Positions 6,645 through 11,037 of a DNA stretch of 11,037 bases are shown here, piece after piece. The notes beneath the pieces are model-generated. The model did not search any database, had not been told where the DNA came from, and saw only the letters and a list, made by a program, of their open reading frames with translations. Every line of letters starts with the position of its first letter. Within the stretch, counting starts at the first letter, position 1. A program made the position numbers and the translations under genes. Origin of the DNA: JBCFBK01 sp050173895 (GTDB taxonomy: Bacteria; Bacteroidota; Bacteroidia; Bacteroidales; Prolixibacteraceae); NCBI GenBank assembly GCA_050173895.1, contig JBFXKJ010000126.1, positions 1 to 11,037 on the forward strand, given 5' to 3'.

Positions 6645-7942
6645 TTCTTCCGGATTAAATAACTGATCGTTTCGGATGAAGCTGCCCCGGCAGAGAGGAT
6701 TGAATCCGGAATATCCATAGGACCGGAAGCTGTTCCGGCCACGAATACGCCTTCAATGCTCGTTCTTGCAGGACTTGCAAGTATATCTTCCTGTTGGACA
6801 AACTTGTAGGGATCGAGTTTTAATTTTTCTTCAGGGAAAAAGCTTGCTGTATCCTGATTTGCCTGAACGCCTACTGAAAGAATGACCATGTCGTGTTCGG
6901 CTTCCTGAACTTTTCCCTTATTTATATCTTCGTAGCGAAGCACCATGTTCCCATTACTTTTTTCGGTAATTTTCCCAATTTTACCTTTCACAAATTCAAC
7001 TCCCATTCCCTTGGCCTGTTCATAAAACTCCTCGAACCCTTTGCCGAATGAGCGGATATTCAGATAGTAAATAGTCACATCGGCCATTGGCAAGGCTCCC
7101 ATTATCAACTGGGCTTGCTTGATGGAATACATACAACAGATTTGTGAACATATCGGATTGCCCACACTTTCGTCGCGCGAGCCAGTGCACAGAACATATG
7201 CAATATTGTCGGGCATTTTGCCGTCGCTGGGGCGTAAAATGGCATTGAACGGACGGGTTGGAGCGAGTTGCCGTTCCATTTGCATGGAGGTAATTACATT
7301 TTTATAAAGTCCGAAGCCATAACGGGGCATCAGGGTAGGATCGAACAATTTAAATCCGGTAGCAAGAACCACAGCCCTGGCAGAAATCAGGTATTCTTCC
7401 GTTTCCATTGAAAAATCGATGCAGCTGGTCGGGCAGGCTTTTTCACAGGCTCCGCATAAGGTGCAGTTTTCAATGTCAATTGCTGCGACCCGGGGGCTTG
7501 CAATACTGAAGGGAATATATGCTGCTTTCCGGCCAATCAGGTTGAACTGGTATTGGTCTGCTACGTTTACAGGACAAGCTTGCTCGCACAACTGACAGCC
7601 TGTACAATCTTCAATCTTCACATAACGGGGTTGCCTGGTCACATTGGCTTCGAAACCGTTCTCTCCTAAATTAATAATTTTATTAACCTGGCTTCCGGTA
7701 AATATAGTAATTCCGGGATGTCTTGAGATTTCGGATACTTTAGGAGTAGTGATGCAGGCCGCGCAGTCCAAAGTAGGAAAAACCTTACTGAGCAGGATCA
7801 TTTTCCCCCCAATAGACAAATCCTTTTCAATGATTAAAACCTTAAAACCATTGTTGGCCAGATTCAATGCGGTCTCTCCCCCGGCAATACCTCCGCCGAC
7901 AATCAGTGCATCATAAGCAGCTGTCTTTACCTGTCCGGGCAT
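6641..7942 (-). CDS. qmoA: QmoA-like, short HdrA-family flavoprotein
   Basis: A 433-residue flavin and iron-sulfur subunit that lacks the N-terminal extension and the C-terminal ferredoxin domain of full HdrA, as QmoA does. The FAD-binding motif is VGGGIAGG (15-22). The HdrA motif PTLDCAACITTPK (56-68) contains C60 and C63. Two four-Cys [4Fe-4S] motifs follow: C113/C116/C119/C123 (CTGCQLCEQACP) and C160/C163/C166/C170 (CTLCGACEKACP). The motif CTGSRDE with CSQICCMYSIKQ lies at 252-276, and a second FAD segment, GVFVAGTASGPMDIPDSI, is near the C-terminus. It begins 2 bases after the mvhD-like stop and overlaps qmoB by 4 bases. In sulfate reducers Qmo links menaquinol to APS reductase. No aprAB lies in this window, so the partner here is open. 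Confidence 0.9.
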   Translation of the reverse strand: MPGQVKTAAYDALIVGGGIAGGETALNLANNGFKVLIIEKDLSIGGKMILLSKVFPTLDCAACITTPKVSEISRHPGITIFTGSQVNKIINLGENGFEANVTRQPRYVKIEDCTGCQLCEQACPVNVADQYQFNLIGRKAAYIPFSIASPRVAAIDIENCTLCGACEKACPTSCIDFSMETEEYLISARAVVLATGFKLFDPTLMPRYGFGLYKNVITSMQMERQLAPTRPFNAILRPSDGKMPDNIAYVLCTGSRDESVGNPICSQICCMYSIKQAQLIMGALPMADVTIYYLNIRSFGKGFEEFYEQAKGMGVEFVKGKIGKITEKSNGNMVLRYEDINKGKVQEAEHDMVILSVGVQANQDTASFFPEEKLKLDPYKFVQQEDILASPARTSIEGVFVAGTASGPMDIPDSILSAGAASSETISYLIRKK

Positions 7943-7944
7943 AA

Positions 7945-8352
7945 TTATGTTTTTGAGTTATTTAGCAAAAATTCATTAAAAGATTTCATGTGTTTTACAA
8001 AAGCTTCACTGCAAACCGAGCAAAGTGCAGCCATCTTTAAACGCGCCGGATCCAATTGTTTTTCTTTCATCATCTCGTGTGTCCGCCGAACAATCTCTCC
8101 TGTTTTTTCGGTGCAACTTTCGCCGAAAGAACAATCGCTGCCATCGGCTGCAATAAAAACGCCATCGAATCCATGTTCATAAGCATACATGATCCAACGG
8201 GGTTTCACTCCACTGGAACAACGCACCGTTATCGTATAAACTGTTGGTGGATAATGCAACTTGAGTAATCCCGCCATATCAATGGCGGGATCAGAAATTT
8301 TTTCTGTAGAAAAGACAAGTATTTTGGCGCTCTTTTTCGTTATTCCGGCCAT
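7945..8352 (-). CDS. MvhD-like small iron-sulfur subunit
   Basis: A 135-residue protein of the MvhD/FrhD family (hydrogenase iron-sulfur, delta-subunit type). In methanogens MvhD links a hydrogenase to HdrA and carries a [2Fe-2S] cluster. Family features are the AGLLKLHYPPTVYTITVRCSSG region (28-48, with C45), the VKPRWIMYAYEHGFDGVFIA helix-strand unit, and a DGSDCSFGESC loop (C74, C80) in place of the usual GCHxGDCHY. A further pair, CSVC, sits at 111-114. The N-terminal cysteines usual in MvhD are missing; that stretch reads VFSTEKISD. The gene starts 9 bases after tusA and ends 2 bases before qmoA. There is no hydrogenase nearby, so it is probably the detached counterpart of QmoB's C-terminal MvhD domain. 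The name follows the family; cluster type is uncertain. Confidence 0.85.
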   Translation of the reverse strand: MAGITKKSAKILVFSTEKISDPAIDMAGLLKLHYPPTVYTITVRCSSGVKPRWIMYAYEHGFDGVFIAADGSDCSFGESCTEKTGEIVRRTHEMMKEKQLDPARLKMAALCSVCSEAFVKHMKSFNEFLLNNSKT

Positions 8353-8361
8353 GATATTTGC

Positions 8362-8613
8362 TTATTTTTTCTTCAATAAAATTTTATAATAGCCACTTTC
8401 TTCGATGGTTCCAAGGTATTCGTGGCCTTTCTTACTGCACCATTTCGGTATATCTACTTTAGTGCCTTCATCAGCCGACAGTACTTCCATAATATCTCCC
8501 ACGTTGATGGTACCGATTGCTTTTTTGGCTTCCAGCAATGGTCCCGGACATGCAGTTCCACGTGCATCAACTGTCTTTGTAACACTCGCTTCTTTTAATT
8601 CTTCTGTTGTCAT
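8362..8613 (-). CDS. tusA: TusA-family sulfur carrier protein
   Basis: An 83-residue cytosolic sulfur carrier of the TusA/SirA/YeeD fold. The diagnostic motif CPGP is at 22-25, preceded by VDARGTA. C22 is the expected persulfide-carrying residue. Strand-helix elements follow (LEAKKAIGTINVGDIMEVL, then KVDIPKWCSKKGHEYLG, then YYKILLKK). Its length is normal for the family. TusA receives sulfane sulfur and passes it to DsrE-type or other acceptors. With dsrE and dsrE2 immediately upstream and the Qmo-like genes downstream, it most likely works as the mobile sulfur donor of this operon rather than in tRNA thiolation, although that general role cannot be excluded. Start ATG at 8613, 41 bases after the dsrE2 stop. 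Confidence 0.93.
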   Translation of the reverse strand: MTTEELKEASVTKTVDARGTACPGPLLEAKKAIGTINVGDIMEVLSADEGTKVDIPKWCSKKGHEYLGTIEESGYYKILLKKK

Positions 8614-8654
8614 AACATGTTTTTTTTACGATTATAAATTCAAAAAAAAATAGC

Positions 8655-9221
8655 TTAAATAAAAAGTTGGGCACTACTGGCGCCGGCATCACTTACAAAG
8701 GTTGCCGCCCCTGCATAGCGCAAGTGTGGATAGTCGATCATCTCTTCCTTGTTGAAGCCCATCAGTTGCATGGACATCTCGCAAACCGTGATTTCAATTC
8801 CAAGTTCACCAGCCTGTATAAACATTTCATCCAACGATAAGACTCCTTGTTTCTTCATCAGTGATTTAATTATTACAGGCCCCATACCTGCCATGTTTAG
8901 CCTGGATAATTTCAGTTTATTCTTTTCTTTAGGCAACATCAGCCCAAACATTTTTGACATAAAGCTCTTCCCCGGAGCCTTCTTCCGGGGATCCCTCAAT
9001 GCTGACAGCGACCAGAAGGAAAAGAATAATTTAACCTCTGTATCCATTGCCGCAGCTGCCAATGCAATTACCATGGCTGCTAATATTTTATCCATGTCGC
9101 CTGAAACAACTGCGATGGACAGCTGGTCTTTGTTACAGGCTTCTAAGTTAGAAAGGCGACTTTTTAACGACTCAAGTTCAGCCTTCAGTTTTTCATTTTG
9201 TTTTACTAATTCCGTTTCCAA
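8655..9221 (-). CDS. DsrE2-like (DsrE/DsrF/DrsH-like) sulfurtransferase
   Basis: A 188-residue DsrE2-family protein. A coiled-coil N-terminus (about 1-30, Leu/Glu/Lys-rich) precedes the DsrE2 core: SIAVVSGDMDKILAAMVIAL (35-54), the hydrophobic FFSFWSLSALRDP (66-78), a basic linker with KMFGLMLPKE, and the conserved VCEMSMQLMGF (146-156), whose C147 is the expected persulfide cysteine. It ends SAQLFI. Known DsrE2 proteins often sit with tusA and exchange sulfur with it, and they may associate with the membrane. The start is TTG at 9221: an in-frame stop lies a few codons upstream and the next Met is residue 43, inside the core, so TTG is the only start that keeps the coiled coil. It is separated from dsrE by about 63 bases. 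Confidence 0.9.
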   Translation of the reverse strand: METELVKQNEKLKAELESLKSRLSNLEACNKDQLSIAVVSGDMDKILAAMVIALAAAAMDTEVKLFFSFWSLSALRDPRKKAPGKSFMSKMFGLMLPKEKNKLKLSRLNMAGMGPVIIKSLMKKQGVLSLDEMFIQAGELGIEITVCEMSMQLMGFNKEEMIDYPHLRYAGAATFVSDAGASSAQLFI

Positions 9222-9284
9222 TTTGCTTATATTTTAATTTGACAATCTGTTAGTTATGCATTGAATAAAATAATTTAAAAAGAC

Positions 9285-9653
9285 TTAGTAAGTAACCACG
9301 TTTGTTGCCGACAGCACTTCTGCAACCACAGTCCCTGAAGCAATTATGGTTGCGCCTTCGATTATCTCGTCTGCTCCTATATTCCGCTCTTTCAGGCATG
9401 GGGAACAAAGCAATAATTTGCCTTCCGGTTCAAGATAAGTATCCAGCAACTGTTTGAGAGGAAGAAAACCTTTAGCATTTACTTGTGCAGCCACACCTTT
9501 TCGGGCAAATTCAACAGCATCCGATTGCAATATGACTGTAACAGTCACATCCATCGCCTGAGCAGCAGTGGCAAGAACAAAAGGCAAAGTGGCCTTTTCC
9601 GGGCTAGTTGGCCCGACTGTACAAATAATCACAATTTTTTCATTCGATTCCAT
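9285..9653 (-). CDS. DsrE-family sulfur relay protein
   Basis: A 122-residue DsrE-like protein, probably a cytosolic persulfide carrier. It begins with a Rossmann-like strand IVIICTVGPTSPEK and the helix LPFVLATAAQAMDVTVTVIL. The motif CSPC at residues 83-86 is where DsrE-family proteins carry the catalytic cysteine, and KERNI with a GATIIASGTVVAEVL segment follows. C11 is an extra cysteine in the first strand. I took ATG at 9653; an in-frame TTG at 9668 would add five residues. This is the first gene of the operon. No DsrF or DsrH partner is visible, so it is not a canonical dsrEFH set and may act as a homo-oligomer. The exact sulfur donor and acceptor are not shown by the sequence. Confidence 0.88.
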   Translation of the reverse strand: MESNEKIVIICTVGPTSPEKATLPFVLATAAQAMDVTVTVILQSDAVEFARKGVAAQVNAKGFLPLKQLLDTYLEPEGKLLLCSPCLKERNIGADEIIEGATIIASGTVVAEVLSATNVVTY

Positions 9654-9675
9654 AATTGTAGTTTTCAACTCATGT

Positions 9676-9683
9676 CAAAATTC
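9676..9683 (-). promoter_or_regulatory. weak candidate -7 box for the sulfur operon
   Basis: On the minus strand these bases read GAATTTTG, one mismatch from TAnnTTTG, 22 bases before the dsrE ATG. There is no clear -33 box, which would fit an activator-dependent promoter. Tentative. Confidence 0.3.
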
Positions 9684-9731
9684 CATAAAAAAAAGTTGTT
9701 ATGGCTTAAAAAGAATGTGGCATGATTTAAG

Positions 9732-9739
9732 TACTTTTG
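9732..9739 (+). promoter_or_regulatory. putative -7 box of the Crp/Fnr regulator gene
   Basis: TACTTTTG matches TAnnTTTG exactly and lies 32 bases upstream of the regulator ATG. Transcription would start within the TGTGAT-N4-ATCACA palindrome that overlaps its 3' end, a position expected for repression. Confidence 0.5.
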
Positions 9740-9753
9740 TGATCTATATCACA
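9738..9753. promoter_or_regulatory. Crp/Fnr-type operator palindrome
   Basis: TGTGATCTATATCACA is a perfect TGTGAT-N4-ATCACA inverted repeat in the divergent intergenic region. It matches the CRP/HcpR-type TGTGA-N6-TCACA pattern rather than the FNR TTGAT-N4-ATCAA pattern. The adjacent regulator has a recognition helix suited to TGTGA. Its centre lies roughly 70 bases upstream of the likely sulfur-operon start, a usual place for activation from upstream, and on top of the predicted start of the regulator transcript. Confidence 0.75.
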
Positions 9754-9771
9754 TGATAAAGGATTATTGAT

Positions 9772-10449
9772 ATGGTGGAGAATAGTTGTAAAACCTGCGT
9801 TTTCAAATCGAATGCGGCTAAATCATTAGATGACGATGAAATTGAATTATTGAACTGCAATCATCTGAAAGTCCATTTCAAAAAAGGGGAACCCGTGATC
9901 AGGCAGGGGCACTATTCTTCGAATGTAATCTATCTGCGAAAAGGATTAGCCAAAGTTCACATACACGGTCCTTATTACGAACAAATCATAAAAATCGTAA
10001 AGGCTCCGCGGTACCTGGGCTTGCCCACCACCGTCGGGGACAAGGTCAATCAATATTCTGTGAGCGTAATCGAAGATTCGGATGTTTGTTTTATTGACAT
10101 AGGCGTATTTCAAACGTTATTGGAGAAAAAAGCATTTAGCAGCGAAATCATTTTAAGCCTTTGCCTGTACGAACTGGATTCGTTTCGTAAGTGTGCACTT
10201 CGGACCCAAAAACAAACCCGCGGAAATATAGCGGATGTCCTCCTGGAGTTCTCTGATAATTTTTATGAATCAGACACCTTTGAATTGCCGCTGACCCGGG
10301 ATGAAATCGGAAATCTGGTGGATACGAGCAGGGAGAGTGTCAGCCGTATATTGACTGAATTTAACAAGGATGGGATCATCCGGATAGTTGGCCGTAGAAT
10401 CACCATATTGAATAAAAAAACATTAAAATTAATTAGTGAAAATGGCTAA
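9772..10449 (+). CDS. Crp/Fnr-family transcriptional regulator
   Basis: A 225-residue regulator. A cyclic-nucleotide-like beta-roll sensor domain spans about 20-120 (for example VIRQGHYSSNVIYLRKGLAK), then a long dimer helix, then an HTH_CRP domain at about 150-222. The recognition helix SRESVSR (186-192) has R187, E188 and R192, the same pattern as the E. coli CRP residues that read TGTGA. The cAMP-binding Arg-Ser pair of CRP is not present (YSVSVIE instead), so cAMP is an unlikely ligand. An N-terminal CKTC (C6, C9) plus C29 and C106 suggest possible redox, Fe-S or persulfide sensing, but the spacing is not that of classical FNR. A good AAAGGA ribosome site precedes the ATG. It is divergent from the sulfur operon and is probably its regulator, with autoregulation through the palindrome at 9738-9753. 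Confidence 0.92.
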   Translation: MVENSCKTCVFKSNAAKSLDDDEIELLNCNHLKVHFKKGEPVIRQGHYSSNVIYLRKGLAKVHIHGPYYEQIIKIVKAPRYLGLPTTVGDKVNQYSVSVIEDSDVCFIDIGVFQTLLEKKAFSSEIILSLCLYELDSFRKCALRTQKQTRGNIADVLLEFSDNFYESDTFELPLTRDEIGNLVDTSRESVSRILTEFNKDGIIRIVGRRITILNKKTLKLISENG

Positions 10450-10451
10450 AC

Positions 10452-10730
10452 CTAAAAAAACAGGTTTGGAATCCAACCATTAATGAGAATTTCATCTCCA
10501 GTGAAATTATAGAACACATGCGTATTGGTACCGTCCCGGCAGTCTGGACTGACTTGCACGTTCTGTGCGTCAGGGGCTTCAATTCGAAAATCGACATATC
10601 CCTCCGGTTTATATTCCGTTAAATAAAACAGAAAAGCCGGAACTGAAAAGGGTTTATATCCTAAAATTTCAACTAAGGCATTGAAATAATTGAGACTTTG
10701 AAGCGTTAATATTAGGTGTCGGAAACACAC
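10452..10730 (-). pseudogene. possible decayed gene fragment
   Basis: A 92-codon frame from GTG at 10730 with no ribosome site and no in-frame ATG. The segment GYVDFRIEAPDAQNVQV (about residues 44-60) resembles the start of the CBM48/E-set domain found before CE1-type esterases in Bacteroidota, but the sequence after it does not continue that domain and the frame stops 13 codons past the FYNFTGDE stretch. It may be a remnant of an esterase gene or a chance frame. It is convergent with the regulator gene, ending 2 bases past its stop. Confidence 0.3.
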
Positions 10731-10829
10731 GTTCGGCTTAAATGACCTAAACTGTTTTTAATGGTAAATTTAAACTTTTACTGCTTTTCTCCGGTTAGAA
10801 AGATAAGGTACGAATGAGAATGATCCGGG

Positions 10830-10846
10830 GAAGACGGAAAGTCTTC
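10830..10846. repeat. small hairpin GAAGAC-N5-GTCTTC
   Basis: A 6-bp perfect inverted repeat with loop GGAAA, about 53 bases upstream of the 10899 ATG. It could be a leader structure or chance. There is no T tract, so it is not a terminator. Confidence 0.35.
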
Positions 10847-10898
10847 GGTGAGCCAGACAGATTTGACGATCGGGCGAAGGACAGGTGAGAGGGGTGGA

Positions 10899-11037
10899 AT
10901 GTTTGTGAATAAAAACATAAATACGTCAATTATGGTCATACCAATTATCATAAGCATAGCGGTCAGTTTCATTATAACCTACCTGGTCATCCCTCAAATA
11001 GCTCAGGTGGCAAGGGAGAAAAGATTATTTGATGAAC
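10899..11037 (+). CDS. WecA/TagO/MraY-family sugar-1-phosphate transferase, N-terminal part
   Basis: The first 46 codons of a gene that runs off the right edge. The start is ATG at 10899, preceded by a strong GAGAGGGG ribosome site; an in-frame GTG two codons later is less likely. One hydrophobic segment, about residues 11-32 (IMVIPIIISIAVSFIITYLV), is followed by IPQIAQVAREKRLFDE. That reads as the first membrane helix and the cytoplasmic loop of polyprenyl-phosphate N-acetylhexosamine-1-phosphate transferases, whose next motif would be PNERxxH. Such enzymes start O-antigen, capsule or other envelope polysaccharide synthesis on undecaprenyl phosphate. The identification rests on a short stretch, and the catalytic Asp motifs lie beyond the window. 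Confidence 0.7.
   Translation, partial: MFVNKNINTSIMVIPIIISIAVSFIITYLVIPQIAQVAREKRLFDE

Larger units (their letters stand above)
10450..10898. other. 449-bp region without a firm gene
   Basis: Between the regulator and the glycosyltransferase gene. It contains the low-confidence minus-strand frame at 10452-10730, a small hairpin at 10830-10846, and otherwise AT-rich sequence. A short inverted repeat AAACCT/AGGTTT straddles the regulator stop but lacks a T tract, so I do not call a terminator. No clear promoter for the 10899 gene was found. Confidence 0.5.

Noticed and set aside
7945..8352. Hydrogenase locus suggested by the MvhD-like subunit
   Set aside because: No large or small hydrogenase subunit is in the window; the context is Qmo-like.
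8749..9237. 162-codon plus-strand open frame
   Set aside because: Lies opposite the DsrE2 gene, which has clear family motifs; the plus-strand translation has none.
10446..10467. Terminator after the Crp/Fnr gene
   Set aside because: Only a 6-bp AT-rich inverted repeat with an A-rich loop and no T tract.
10778..10972. 64-codon minus-strand frame
   Set aside because: Overlaps the start of the membrane transferase gene on the plus strand, which has a strong ribosome site and a recognisable N-terminus.
1..11037. CRISPR array, insertion sequence or attachment site
   Set aside because: No regularly spaced repeats, transposase-like proteins or terminal inverted repeats were seen.

Overview
The window looks like the chromosome of an anaerobic Bacteroidota bacterium, probably Bacteroidales or Marinilabiliales. 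The signs are a FeoA-FeoB fusion, several copies of the Bacteroidota -7 promoter box TAnnTTTG (one with a well-spaced TTTG -33 box), A-rich leaders with few Shine-Dalgarno sites, and gene families typical of that phylum. This assignment is inferred from sequence features only.

Layout. Positions 1-1839 (minus strand) hold the N-terminal 613 codons of a FeoA-FeoB ferrous iron transporter that runs off the left edge. Diverging from it are an unrecognised 247-residue protein (1978-2721) and a 99-residue MTH1187/YqgV-type thiamine-binding protein (2820-3119). A tRNA-Arg(ACG) with its own promoter follows (3182-3254). A perfect 16-bp hairpin terminator (3264-3300) lies between these plus-strand genes and a large minus-strand operon.

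The core of the window, 9653 down to 3335, is an eight-gene minus-strand operon: dsrE-like, dsrE2-like, tusA, mvhD-like, qmoA-like (HdrA family), qmoB-like (HdrA family), a small winged-helix protein, and qmoC-like (HdrC fused to a membrane cytochrome b). Several genes overlap or are only a few bases apart. The layout suggests a sulfur relay: DsrE, DsrE2 and TusA carry sulfane sulfur as cysteine persulfide, and the MvhD/QmoABC-like proteins form a flavin and iron-sulfur complex that exchanges electrons with the menaquinone pool. No aprAB, sat, dsrAB, hydrogenase or HdrB (CCG-domain) gene is in view, so the real substrate and the direction of electron flow are open.

Divergent from the operon is a Crp/Fnr-family regulator (9772-10449). 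The shared 118-bp intergenic region holds a TGTGAT-N4-ATCACA palindrome. It overlaps the regulator's own -7 box and lies about 70 bp upstream of the likely start of the sulfur operon. The regulator's recognition helix carries the Arg-Glu-x3-Arg pattern that reads TGTGA half-sites, so autorepression with operon activation is a reasonable model.

The right end has about 450 bp without a firm gene, including a possible decayed fragment on the minus strand. It closes with the first 46 codons of a WecA/TagO/MraY-family polyprenyl-phosphate sugar-1-phosphate transferase (10899 onward).
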